Positions 36,824 through 45,478 of a stretch of 64,000 nt of DNA are shown one piece after another. This stretch comes from Planctomycetes bacterium B3_Pla (GTDB lineage: Bacteria; Planctomycetota; Phycisphaerae; Sedimentisphaerales; Anaerobacaceae). Position 1 is the stretch's first letter, and each line of letters starts with the position of its first letter. Where the stretch lies: assembly GCA_005223045.1 (NCBI GenBank), contig NJBM01000004.1, forward strand, positions 124,001 through 188,000, read 5' to 3'. The notes under the pieces are model-generated. The model saw only the letters and a list, made by a program, of their open reading frames with translations. It was not told the origin of the DNA and did not search any database. A program made the translations under genes and the position numbers.

Positions 36824-38167
36824 ATGACAGCGTCAGAGAAAAACAAAAGCACGTCCAAAAAGAATGCGACCGTCGCCGGAGCAGCGGCGTTGGCCGGTTC
36901 GATGGCGCATCTGGCTCACGCGCAAGGTTCGGGCAAGATTAAGGTCGGGTTGCTCGGATGCGGCGGACGAGGCAACGGGGCGATACGTCAGAATTTGAAC
37001 GCCGATCCTGCGGTAGAGGTAATCGCGCTGGCCGACCTGTTCGAGAGTCAGGTTTGCAACACTCGTGACAGGCTCATGGGAGAGGACAAGTACAAGGGTC
37101 GGATTAAGATAGACGATGACCACCTTTTCTGGGGCTTTGACTGCCACGAGAAGCTGGCCCAGTGCGATGCCGACATCTTGTGTATGGCAACCGCACCGGC
37201 GTTTCGCGGCAGGCAAATGATGGCCGCGATAAAGGCCGGCAAGCACGTCTTCACCGAAAAGCCCGTAGCCACCGACGTGGCGGGCTGCCGGGAGGTCATG
37301 GCGGCAGCGGCGCTGGCCAAGGAAAAGGGCCTGGCCATCGTCTGCGGCACGCAGCGCCGCCATGAATTCAACCGCGTGGAGCTGATGAAACGCATCCACG
37401 ACGGCCAAATCGGCGAATTGGTCGGCGGCCAGTGTTATTGGTACGGCAGCGGCATCTGGTACAAGGGCTACAAGGAAGGCATGAGCGAGTTGGAGTGGCA
37501 GTGCTACAACTGGTATCATTTCAATTGGCTCTCCGGCGACCAGATATGCGAGCAGCACATCCATAACATCGACATTATGAACTGGTGCTTCAACGGTCCA
37601 CCGGTGAAGTTCATGTCGGTAGGCGGCCGCGCCTGGCGCAGCTACAACGAGAAACAAATCGAGCCAGCGAAGGATGTCTGCCGCAAGTACAACGACGGCA
37701 GCGATGCCAACTGGGAGAAATACAACGGCGACATCTGGGACCACATCTTCGCCGAATTCGAGTACGCCAACGGCGCGCGCTGTCTGAGCTTTAGCGGGCA
37801 CAGCCCCGGCAAGAACCGCGGCGATGAGAAGATCGTTGGCACCAAGGGTACTAGCAACTGCAGCAATGCCATCGAAGGCGAGAACCCGTGGAAGTATCAG
37901 GGCAAATACGTCAAGGGCATGGACCAGGAGCACATCGACCTGATCCAGAGCATCCGCAGCGGCAAGCCCCTCAACGAGGGTAAGCGGATCGCCGAGAGCA
38001 CACTGACGGCCATCGGCGCCCGCACCGCAGCTTACACCGGTCGTACATTCAGTTGGAAGTGGCTGTTCAATTCCAGCAAGCAGGATTTGGTGCCGAAGCA
38101 GGCGGATCTCAAGGCCGGTCGAGGGATATTCCATCCCATCGCCACGGGCCGCGACAGGCTCGTATAG
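36824..38167 (+). CDS. exported Gfo/Idh/MocA family oxidoreductase (paralog of preceding gene)
   Basis: The 447-residue protein shares the arrangement of its neighbour: VGLLGCGGRGNGAIRQN, TEKPVATDVAGC, GTQRRHEFNRVELMKRIHDGQIGE and GDQICEQHIHNIDIMNWCF. The N-terminus has an Ala-rich leader but lacks a clear twin-arginine pair (SKKNATVAGAAALAGS), so export by Tat is less certain. The ribosome site AAAGGAG precedes ATG 36824. The last 45 codons are duplicated at 35041-35187. With the sulfatase and esterase downstream it appears to be part of a carbohydrate operon. Confidence 0.9.
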   Translation: MTASEKNKSTSKKNATVAGAAALAGSMAHLAHAQGSGKIKVGLLGCGGRGNGAIRQNLNADPAVEVIALADLFESQVCNTRDRLMGEDKYKGRIKIDDDHLFWGFDCHEKLAQCDADILCMATAPAFRGRQMMAAIKAGKHVFTEKPVATDVAGCREVMAAAALAKEKGLAIVCGTQRRHEFNRVELMKRIHDGQIGELVGGQCYWYGSGIWYKGYKEGMSELEWQCYNWYHFNWLSGDQICEQHIHNIDIMNWCFNGPPVKFMSVGGRAWRSYNEKQIEPAKDVCRKYNDGSDANWEKYNGDIWDHIFAEFEYANGARCLSFSGHSPGKNRGDEKIVGTKGTSNCSNAIEGENPWKYQGKYVKGMDQEHIDLIQSIRSGKPLNEGKRIAESTLTAIGARTAAYTGRTFSWKWLFNSSKQDLVPKQADLKAGRGIFHPIATGRDRLV

Positions 38168-38171
38168 AATT

Positions 38172-38256
38172 GAGAATGGAGAAGATCATCGTATCGCGTA
38201 TTGCGTGATGCTGCTGCTCTTTTTCGCAATACGCACGACGCACGACGAATTGAGTT
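38172..38256 (+). repeat. CGCAATACGC inverted-repeat insertion in copy B of the duplication
   Basis: Compared with the same place in copy A (35188-35202), about 72 extra bases are present. They contain GCGTATTGCG (38196-38205) and its reverse complement CGCAATACGC (38225-38234), then CACGACGCACGACG. This is the same motif family as the runs at 1.45 and 33.4-33.7 kb. Confidence 0.65.
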
Positions 38257-38258
38257 TT

Positions 38259-38358
38259 GTAGGGTGGGCCTTGGCCCACCGAACTCGAGTATGCGTTTAA
38301 TCTCGGTGGGGCAAGCCCCACCCTACATAATCATATCGAAAGGAGAAGTGTGGAGTGG
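38259..38358. repeat. 100-bp duplicated segment with nested palindrome, copy B
   Basis: Identical to 35203-35302. Nested palindrome arms are at 38259-38280 and 38305-38326. The tail carries GAAAGGAG (38338-38345) and the GTG start of the sulfatase gene at 38355, so this hairpin sits in the 5' leader of that gene's message. Confidence 0.9.
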
Positions 38359-39755
38359 CTTATACTCGCAGAGATTTTTTGAAAACCGCGGCTTTATCGG
38401 TTGCGTCGATGGGACTGCCCGGTATCTGTGAAGGGCAGAGGGGGGAAAAACCGCCGAATTTCGTTGTTGTCTTTCTCGACGATTCGGGTTGGGCGGATTT
38501 CAAACCGTTCGGCGCGCCGGCGTACCAGACGCCGAATGTCGCGCAGCTTGCCCGAGAGGGCTGCCGCTTCAACAATTTTTATGTGACGCAGGCGGTCTGT
38601 TCGGCGTCCAGGTCATCGTTGCTGAGCGGCTGCTTCCCCGGCAGGACAAAGGTCTTCGGAGCGCATGGTCCCAATGCCAGTGGGCTCGATCCGAAATACG
38701 CCACGATAGGCCAGGTCCTCAAGGCACGAGGATACACCACGGCGGTTTTCGGCAAATGGCACATCGGCGACCAGCCCGATACGCGGCCTCCGGCGCGCGG
38801 ATTCGATGAATCGTGCGGGCTTATGTACTCGAACGATATGTGGGAATTTCACCCTGAGAATCCAGAATATTGGGGTAAGTATCCCCTTCAATTCTGGGAC
38901 AACGGCAAGGTCACGATCAAGCGGGTCACCAAAGAACATCAGCCTATGCTAACGACCTGGTACACCGAGCACGCCGTGGATTTCATCAACCGAAACAAGG
39001 ACAACCCCTTCTTCCTTTACGTACCGCATTCCATGCCGCACGTGCCGCTGTTTTGCAGCGACAAATTCAAAGGCAAGTCCGGCACGGGCCTGTACGGTGA
39101 TGTGATGATGGAGATTGACTGGTCCGTCGGTCAGATTACCAAGGCACTGAAAGCCAACGGCATCGAGGACAACACCATGGTGCTCTTCACGTCGGACAAC
39201 GGCCCGTGGATTTCTTATGGCAACCATGCCGGCAAGACCCCGTACCGCGAGGCCAAAGGGACCGGTTTCGACGGCGGCACGCGCAGCGCGTGCATTATGA
39301 AGTATCCCGGCAAGATAAAGGCGGGTACAAACTCGGAAAAGACGCTCTGTACAGTGGACATACTGCCCACGCTTGCCGCTTTAGCCGGAGCAGAGCCGCC
39401 GGCCAATACGATTGACGGCAAGAACGTCTGGGACATCATTGCTGCAAAGCCCGGAGCGAAGAATCCGCAGCGGTATTATCCCTTCTCCACGGGAAAGAAT
39501 TTCGAGGGGATAATAACCGGCAACGGACGGTGGAAGCTGCATCTTCCACATAGGTATCGCACTCTGGTCAAAGCGGCCAACGATGGACAGGCGGGCAAGT
39601 ACAGGCAGGCCGAGATCGGGCTTTCGCTTTTCGATATGAAAAACGATCCGTATGAGACGACCAATGTGCTTTCCGAGAACTCGAAAGTTGCCAAGAGGCT
39701 CAAGAAGCTTGCCGAACAGCACAGACAGAGATTCTACCCGAAGCAGAAGACGTGA
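38355..39755 (+). CDS. Tat-exported sulfatase
   Basis: The 466-residue S1-type sulfatase has the leader YTRRDFLKTAALSVASMG and PPNFVVVFLDDSGWADF. Its formylglycine motif is AVCSASRSSLLSG (CSASR type, near residue 83). FGKWHIGD and VLFTSDNGPWISYGNHAGKTPYREAKGTGFDGGTR are also present. It lacks long insertions and resembles arylsulfatase-A-like planctomycete enzymes. The GTG start is nine bases from GGAG within the duplicated leader. It is followed 43 nt later by the esterase fusion gene. Confidence 0.9.
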   Translation: MAYTRRDFLKTAALSVASMGLPGICEGQRGEKPPNFVVVFLDDSGWADFKPFGAPAYQTPNVAQLAREGCRFNNFYVTQAVCSASRSSLLSGCFPGRTKVFGAHGPNASGLDPKYATIGQVLKARGYTTAVFGKWHIGDQPDTRPPARGFDESCGLMYSNDMWEFHPENPEYWGKYPLQFWDNGKVTIKRVTKEHQPMLTTWYTEHAVDFINRNKDNPFFLYVPHSMPHVPLFCSDKFKGKSGTGLYGDVMMEIDWSVGQITKALKANGIEDNTMVLFTSDNGPWISYGNHAGKTPYREAKGTGFDGGTRSACIMKYPGKIKAGTNSEKTLCTVDILPTLAALAGAEPPANTIDGKNVWDIIAAKPGAKNPQRYYPFSTGKNFEGIITGNGRWKLHLPHRYRTLVKAANDGQAGKYRQAEIGLSLFDMKNDPYETTNVLSENSKVAKRLKKLAEQHRQRFYPKQKT

Positions 39756-39798
39756 TCGAAACCGATCAACCAACACTCTATTGCGCAGGAGGTTCACA

Positions 39799-41298
39799 AT
39801 GAAACGAATCGCAATCGTACTGACCGCCAATCTTCTCGTGCTTCTGAGTGGCGCCATTCTCTGTGCTCAGGAAACGACGAACTCCAAGACTGTGACATAC
39901 AAGACTGTCGGCGAAAAAGAGCTGAAGATTCATGTCCATTTTCCCCCCGACTGGAAAGCCGGTGACAGGCGCAGCGCGATTGTTTTCTTCTTCGGCGGAG
40001 GCTGGAACAGCGGCACTGTGGGGCAGTTCGAGTTCCAGGCCGAATACCTCGCAGGCCGTGGGATGGTCGCCGCACGGGCGGACTATCGCGTCAAGAGTCG
40101 CGACGGGGTCACACCCGACAAGTGCGTTGAGGACGCCCGCAGCGCTGTGCGGTGGATGCGCAAGAATTCCAAACGATTGGGAATCGACCCTAAGAAGTTG
40201 ATTGCTTCGGGAGGATCTGCCGGCGGGCACTTAGCGGCGTGTACGATGATTGCAGAGAGCGTGGAGGCCGAAGGCGACGATCTGGCGATCTCGACGGTTC
40301 CGCAAGCGATGTTGTTGTTCAATCCGGTGCTCAGCTTCGAGAACGAGCAGATGCTCACGAGGCTTGGTGAAAACAAGCACTTAGCCCGCAAGATTTCTCC
40401 GACGTCGCACCTGCACAAGAACGCTCCGCCCGCATTGATTCTGTTCGGCACTAATGATCGACTGAAGGTTTTTGGCGACGAGTATTGGAAAAAGGCCGAA
40501 GAAATCGGCGTGCGCGCCGACAAGTACATTGCAGAAGGGCAGGGGCATGGTTTCTTCAATCGCCCTCCGTGGCGCGAGCGAACGCTGATCGCCGCCGATA
40601 AGTTTCTTGCCTCTCTCGGATTCATGGAGGGTGAGCCGACCGTCACCGTTCCTGAGACGACTGAGCAAGCCACTGTCGGGCGGCGCAAAGTTCATCCCAA
40701 CGTTGGCAATTGGCCTGAGTTATTTAAGCCGAACCTGTCGAATGCGATATTCACCCAGGGTGTCTGGACCGTCGAGGACGGAGTTCTGACGGCGAGCGAA
40801 GACCAGGCGATCTGGACCAAAAAGGATTACGATAATTTCGTCCTGGACCTGGAATTCAAAACGGCCTCCGGCACAAACAGCGGCGTTGTTGTTTACTGTA
40901 CGGACATGGAAAACTGGATTCCCAATTCGGTCGAGATACAGATTGCCGACGACTACGCCGAGAAATGGGCCAAATCTCCCGACACATGGCACTGCGGGGC
41001 TATCTTCGGGCACTTAGCTCCGTCGAAATCGATGGTCAAAAAGCCCGGCCAGTGGAACCGCTTCACCGTAAGGTGCAGGGACCGGCAGATCAATGTTGCG
41101 CTCAACGGCCAGCGCATCGTCTCAATGGATATGAGCCTGTGGACCTCGGCCAAGACCAATCCCGACGGCTCGGAGATTCCCCCGTGGCTTAACAAGCCGC
41201 TCAGCAAGCATCCGACTCACGGCAGAATCGGTCTGCAGGGCAAGCACGCCGGTGCTCCGATCTGGTTCCGCAATATCAAGATCAGGGAACTGCGATAG
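39799..41298 (+). CDS. secreted alpha/beta-hydrolase esterase fused to DUF1080
   Basis: The 499-residue product has a signal peptide (MKRIAIVLTANLLVLLSGAILCAQ). The alpha/beta-hydrolase domain (about 30-275) has the oxyanion segment FFFGGGWNSGT, the nucleophile elbow GGSAGGHLA and the late His in GQGHGFFN, like the BD-FAE/Aes carbohydrate esterases. It is joined to a C-terminal DUF1080 (3-keto-disaccharide hydrolase-like, concanavalin-type) domain (about 300-499; FVLDLEFKTASGTNSGVVVYC, GQWNRFTVRCRDRQINVALNG, RIGLQGKHAGAPIWFRNIKIREL). AGGAGG precedes ATG 39799. It probably deacetylates and binds or cleaves a polysaccharide fragment. Confidence 0.88.
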   Translation: MKRIAIVLTANLLVLLSGAILCAQETTNSKTVTYKTVGEKELKIHVHFPPDWKAGDRRSAIVFFFGGGWNSGTVGQFEFQAEYLAGRGMVAARADYRVKSRDGVTPDKCVEDARSAVRWMRKNSKRLGIDPKKLIASGGSAGGHLAACTMIAESVEAEGDDLAISTVPQAMLLFNPVLSFENEQMLTRLGENKHLARKISPTSHLHKNAPPALILFGTNDRLKVFGDEYWKKAEEIGVRADKYIAEGQGHGFFNRPPWRERTLIAADKFLASLGFMEGEPTVTVPETTEQATVGRRKVHPNVGNWPELFKPNLSNAIFTQGVWTVEDGVLTASEDQAIWTKKDYDNFVLDLEFKTASGTNSGVVVYCTDMENWIPNSVEIQIADDYAEKWAKSPDTWHCGAIFGHLAPSKSMVKKPGQWNRFTVRCRDRQINVALNGQRIVSMDMSLWTSAKTNPDGSEIPPWLNKPLSKHPTHGRIGLQGKHAGAPIWFRNIKIRELR

Positions 41299-41340
41299 GC
41301 GGCGTTTTCACTTGCCGGATCGAGATACTCGTCAGAACAA

Positions 41341-41377
41341 ACGGGGCTTATAACGTCCTGTTCGTTATAAGCCCCGT
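41341..41377. terminator. perfect hairpin between convergent genes
   Basis: A 15-bp perfect stem (41341-41355 with 41363-41377, core ACGGGGCTTATAACG) surrounds a 7-nt loop. It lies between the stop of the esterase fusion and the stop of the convergent large gene, so it probably terminates from both sides. There is only a weak T-run. Confidence 0.8.
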
Positions 41378-41420
41378 ACTGATCCAAAGTCATTGGCGGG
41401 CGCCCTCGCTCCTGCATATA

Positions 41421-44249
41421 CTATTTGCCAAGACCGCTGACTACCACGTTGTCAATCGCCCACCACCAGTCGTTGCCGGCGTCGAACAAACCGAACGACA
41501 AAACCAGGCTCGAAGCTCCTTCGGGATTATCCAGGCTCAACACGACAGTCTCGTTGGTCGCATAAGGCTTGTAGTTCGCACTACTTTCATCGGATTCCCA
41601 CAGCAGCACCTTGACCGGCTCTGCCCCGTCGAAGGATGCGGTAATATTCGCCGTCTGGTGATAGTTACTGTCAAACTCCGGACGCCAGCTCGAAGCAAAC
41701 GTCAACTCAATAGTACCGGCCCCAACACCCGAGATGTCGATCGAAGGAGTGCTCATGAAGGTCTTGTACCAGCCGGATGCCGCCGAGTCTGCATGAGCTG
41801 CGTCGTCCCACTCATCCGGGTCGGCCACGGCAACGGTGCCGGCTCCAAGCTCAAACAGCGAACGGTCCTGATCTTCGGCTGCTTGTGTCCACCACGCCTT
41901 GTCGGCGAAAGCCCATCCGGCCCACTCTGTGACGCCGTCAGTGGCCGGGTCGCCGATTCCGGGAATGCCACTCTCGTCAACACTCCAGCCGTCAGGTGGT
42001 GTGTCCGTCCAAACTGCATTGCCGGCAACTGCCTCGTCAATGTTCGGACCCAAGGGCAAACCTTCGAAATCCTCTTCAAACAGCGTCGCCCTTTCAGCGG
42101 CCGCGGCACGATACAGGCTGATATCATCGAACAGCATCTTGCCCGAGCCGCCTGCTGTGACGTTGTTCTTGTCGCCGAAACCGATGCCAATCGTATTGAC
42201 ATTGGTGAGGTCCACGCCCTGGTCTGCAAACTCCTGCAGGTCGATAGTCCATTGGGTCCACAGCAATACCTGCGTTGCACTGGGATCGTCGTGATAGACC
42301 ACGGCGCTGCCGTTTAGAATTACGTACATCGGCTCGGCAGCGTTTGCCCCCGCACCGCGGAACCAGATGGACAATTCGCCGACATTTTCTTCCGTCCAAT
42401 CGCGCGGGTAAACCAGCGTCAAGGTCGCCTCGGAAAACTTGAGGTTGTTGTCGAAGGAGTACGGCATCGACTGCTCGCCGCCGTGAACAAAACTGCGCTC
42501 GGTGAAAGGCACACTGTCATATCCGACGAGAGCGCCGTTTGTGGTGGTTCCAAAACCGTCTATCCATTTCGTGAATATCCTGTTGCTGCCGGCTTCGTCG
42601 GGATTAATTTCATTGTAGGACTCAATATCGTCAACGGTAATGAAGTCGGCCGTCATAAAGCTCCAGACGTTGCCTGCCCACGGACTGGCGGCATTGAGGT
42701 TGTCGATGCCGTCAACGCGCCAGTAGTACGGAGAGTGCCAGGCGAGTTTACCGGGATCGTAGCTCTCAGAACCAAGGGCCTTATTGCCTTTGTACTCGGG
42801 CGAGTCCTTGGTAGCGTTGCGTATAGCGTCCTTGTCTGTGCCGAAATATACATCGTGCGAAGCGGCGCTATCGCCCGGCGTCCAGCTCAGGGTAGCCGTC
42901 ATTTGCACGCCCGTGGCGCCGTTAGCCGGATTTGAACTGCCTGCGGCGCCCGGAGTTGCGAAGGCCCAGACATCGCCTTTATGCGTGTCGAAGGCATCGA
43001 ACTCATCTACCCGCCAGTAAAACACTCTCTCCGATTCGAGCGGGCCGGGCGTGTAGCTTGTAGTGCCCTGCGGGGCGCCTCCGGCGGCGTTGCTCACTTC
43101 GTCATAATTGGTGCCGAAGTACACGGTGTGCAATTTAGCGCCGAAACCTGTCGTCCAGCTTAGCTCTGCGTTCGGGTCCACAGATTCGGCGCCGTCGGCC
43201 GGGTCGGGGATGTAAGCAGTCTTGGGCGGGACTGTGAAGCTCCAAATGTCGCCCTTATGTTTCGTACCGTCGGCCTCGATTTCGTCGATGCGCCAGTAGT
43301 AAGTCGTGCCCGGAATAAGGCCGTCCGGATAAGGAAATCCTGGGAAGCCGACAACGAAAAATGTCGGCACCTGGTTGCCGTAGAACGTCTCGGCAGCGCC
43401 GTTATTGACGCTGTCGAAATCCTCGCCGAAATAAACGTCGCGCGTGGCCGCAGCTTCATCCGGCGACCAGCTAATGTTCGCCCACGTGTCCGGATAGTAG
43501 GCGCCGTCGGCCGGGCTGGGATTGTAGGCTACTCCGGTCCATGCCGCCGCTAACGTGGTCTTACCGGCATTTGTGCGGTCGTAATCCAGTAAGACGCGGC
43601 CTCCCCCGCCGTAGGCGCTGATCAGGCCGCTGTCAATATAACCCTGCACTGTCTCGGTCACGTCGCCCTCCAGCACCAGCGTGCCGTCGCCGACGTCTAT
43701 CATGCCGACATCAGTCATTTCGAGGCCTTGGCTGCCAACGTTAATAGTGCCGCCGTGAAGGAACAGTTCTCCCGCGGCTCCGCTGCCGGTTGGGATGATC
43801 AGCTCCGGGCACGTGATAGTGCCGCCGGTCATAATCCAGGTGCCTGTGCCGCCTCCCCATCCGAGTTCGAATTCACTGCCGGTCGTTATGGTGCCGCCGC
43901 TCATATTGAACGTGCCGTGGGAGTTTTGCCCATCGCCCCACCATATCCAACTGGATATCTCAAGAGTTCCGCCTGTCATCGTTATCGTAGGCTCGCCGGC
44001 TACTTCACAAGCCAGTCCCAAAGCCTTTGCTTCGATGCCGTCCTGAATGATCGGACCGTTTGGGGCCAGGGCCGCCGGCACGTCAATATAAACCTCGTCT
44101 CCGGACGTGGGGACTTTATTAAATTCCCAATTGCCCGGGGTACTCCAAAGGTTGTCTCCGGCTCCACCTTTCCAGTGAATGGTCGCAGCGTTGCTGACAG
44201 AGACAGACATCAGAACCAGAAAGGACAGACAAACAATTTTCTTACACAT
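41421..44249 (-). CDS. large secreted protein with FN3-like repeats and C-terminal adhesin/CBM-like domains
   Basis: This 942-residue protein has a signal peptide (MCKKIVCLSFLVLMSVSVSNA). A Gly/Thr-rich beta-solenoid-like part follows (about 22-250; repeated MTGGTI and MSGGTI units). Three FN3-like repeats come next (about 250-560; each with NPxxGAxxV...LSWxxG...HDVYFG and YYWRVDxxD). Then there is a jelly-roll-like domain (about 560-720) and a C-terminal domain ending WWWAIDNVVVSGLGK. No catalytic motif is evident and no anchoring motif such as PEP-CTERM is visible. It is probably a carbohydrate-binding or surface-matrix protein. AAGGAGG precedes ATG 44249. Confidence 0.8.
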   Translation of the reverse strand: MCKKIVCLSFLVLMSVSVSNAATIHWKGGAGDNLWSTPGNWEFNKVPTSGDEVYIDVPAALAPNGPIIQDGIEAKALGLACEVAGEPTITMTGGTLEISSWIWWGDGQNSHGTFNMSGGTITTGSEFELGWGGGTGTWIMTGGTITCPELIIPTGSGAAGELFLHGGTINVGSQGLEMTDVGMIDVGDGTLVLEGDVTETVQGYIDSGLISAYGGGGRVLLDYDRTNAGKTTLAAAWTGVAYNPSPADGAYYPDTWANISWSPDEAAATRDVYFGEDFDSVNNGAAETFYGNQVPTFFVVGFPGFPYPDGLIPGTTYYWRIDEIEADGTKHKGDIWSFTVPPKTAYIPDPADGAESVDPNAELSWTTGFGAKLHTVYFGTNYDEVSNAAGGAPQGTTSYTPGPLESERVFYWRVDEFDAFDTHKGDVWAFATPGAAGSSNPANGATGVQMTATLSWTPGDSAASHDVYFGTDKDAIRNATKDSPEYKGNKALGSESYDPGKLAWHSPYYWRVDGIDNLNAASPWAGNVWSFMTADFITVDDIESYNEINPDEAGSNRIFTKWIDGFGTTTNGALVGYDSVPFTERSFVHGGEQSMPYSFDNNLKFSEATLTLVYPRDWTEENVGELSIWFRGAGANAAEPMYVILNGSAVVYHDDPSATQVLLWTQWTIDLQEFADQGVDLTNVNTIGIGFGDKNNVTAGGSGKMLFDDISLYRAAAAERATLFEEDFEGLPLGPNIDEAVAGNAVWTDTPPDGWSVDESGIPGIGDPATDGVTEWAGWAFADKAWWTQAAEDQDRSLFELGAGTVAVADPDEWDDAAHADSAASGWYKTFMSTPSIDISGVGAGTIELTFASSWRPEFDSNYHQTANITASFDGAEPVKVLLWESDESSANYKPYATNETVVLSLDNPEGASSLVLSFGLFDAGNDWWWAIDNVVVSGLGK

Positions 44250-44670
44250 GATGATCCTCCTTCAAATAGAGTGATTAATAATAATTTTAGCACTCAACAA
44301 TTTCAGTTTTACTTTGTCAAAGATCGCTTCGTTGCTACTTGATTCGGCCTCCTTCCATCGAGAGCTAAACACTAACGATGTGGCAAGAGTTCTGTTGTTG
44401 AGAAATATGACACCCGTAGTCCTGGTCGTCCTTTCTCCTCCATAAGCCTGTGTCTTTCTGAGCGCCCCCCCCAGGCAATCCTGCCTGCCGAAAAGCCGAA
44501 GATACACGGACTCTACTTACTTCTTATGTACCAAATTAGCTACCCTCCCGTCAAGGAAAAACTCTCGCAGGCAAGAAATTAGTGCCGGAAAAATCGTGAT
44601 TTGCGGCCAACCTTCGCCGTTTCCATGTTTTCCCGATATTGAGAACGTCTCTGAGCCAACTGCTCTGGTG
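44250..44670. other. gene-free stretch, untranslated leader of the large secreted protein
   Basis: About 420 bp without a credible gene. The part next to 44249 is AT-rich and should contain the promoter and leader of the secreted-protein gene. A run of seven C (near 44464) and short GC-rich segments (CAGGCAATCCTGCCTG, a possible hairpin at 44471-44486) are present. I could not match it to a known riboswitch. Confidence 0.5.
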
Positions 44671-45348
44671 TTATTGGTTTGGATTTGAAATCAGCGCAGC
44701 GAAATCATCGGCCTTCAGTTCGGCCAGGCTATCGACGATTTTATCTGCCTGTGTTAAGGCTATTCGCTCTCTCGTGGTTGTTACCGCCACCACGGTCATG
44801 CCTGCGGCCTTGCCCGCATCGACCCCCTGGACCGCATCCTCCACAACCACGCAACGGTGCGCCGGCAGCGAGAGTTTTTTCGCGGCCGTGAGAAAAGTAT
44901 CCGGCGCCGGCTTGCTTTTGGTCACTTCTTCCGCCGTGACAAGGGCGTCGAAGTAATCGTGCACCTGCACGCGGTCCAAAACCAGATCAAGGTTGGCCCT
45001 CGGCGCCGAAGAGCCGACCGCCAGATAGAAACCTGCATTCTTCAAATCATCGAGCAATTCCTTCGCCCCCTGTGCCGGGACCAGGTGGTCTGCTACGAGA
45101 TATCGATAGCGTTGCTCTTTCCATTCGGATAATGGGATGATTTCATCATCAGACATCTCTTGTCCGAACAGCATCGGGATTATCTGGTTATTCTGCATTC
45201 CGAATGTGCTGTAGAAGAGGTAGTCCGACATGTCGAGGCCTTCCTTATCGGCAAGGTCGAACCACGATTGTTTGTGCGCCCAGCCGGTATCGACTAACAC
45301 GCCGTCCAGGTCAAAAATCACACCCATGCTATTGCCCTTGTTACTCAT
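44671..45348 (-). CDS. HAD-superfamily sugar phosphatase / beta-phosphoglucomutase-like
   Basis: The 225-residue protein is a HAD enzyme with the nucleophile motif IFDLDGVLVDTGWAHKQSW, motif II VGSSAPR, and KSKPAPDTFL followed by VVEDAVQGVDAGKAAGM. The helical cap fits the beta-phosphoglucomutase/2-deoxyglucose-6-phosphatase subfamily. Longer in-frame starts exist up to 45462, but they add residues that the family lacks; ATG 45348 is used here. It may act on a sugar phosphate released by neighbouring pathways. Confidence 0.85.
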   Translation of the reverse strand: MSNKGNSMGVIFDLDGVLVDTGWAHKQSWFDLADKEGLDMSDYLFYSTFGMQNNQIIPMLFGQEMSDDEIIPLSEWKEQRYRYLVADHLVPAQGAKELLDDLKNAGFYLAVGSSAPRANLDLVLDRVQVHDYFDALVTAEEVTKSKPAPDTFLTAAKKLSLPAHRCVVVEDAVQGVDAGKAAGMTVVAVTTTRERIALTQADKIVDSLAELKADDFAALISNPNQ

Positions 45349-45478
45349 GCGGCCTATGTTAGCCGTTCCACGGACTAAGTCAAGAGGGACGATGCTTGAC
45401 GTGGCGAGCGGATATAACGACAATCCTTTCTCTGAGCGTTTGTTTCTGCAGATGCACATCACATTACGAGGGCCGAAA

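Noticed and set aside
36833..38134. 433-residue minus-strand frame antisense to the second Gfo/Idh gene
   Set aside because: Val/Leu/Asp-rich shadow of a gene with clear motifs on the plus strand; no ribosome site or domain.
44250..44670. c-di-GMP or other riboswitch upstream of the large secreted protein
   Set aside because: I looked for the conserved core of the common classes and could not fit it; only a short hairpin is visible.
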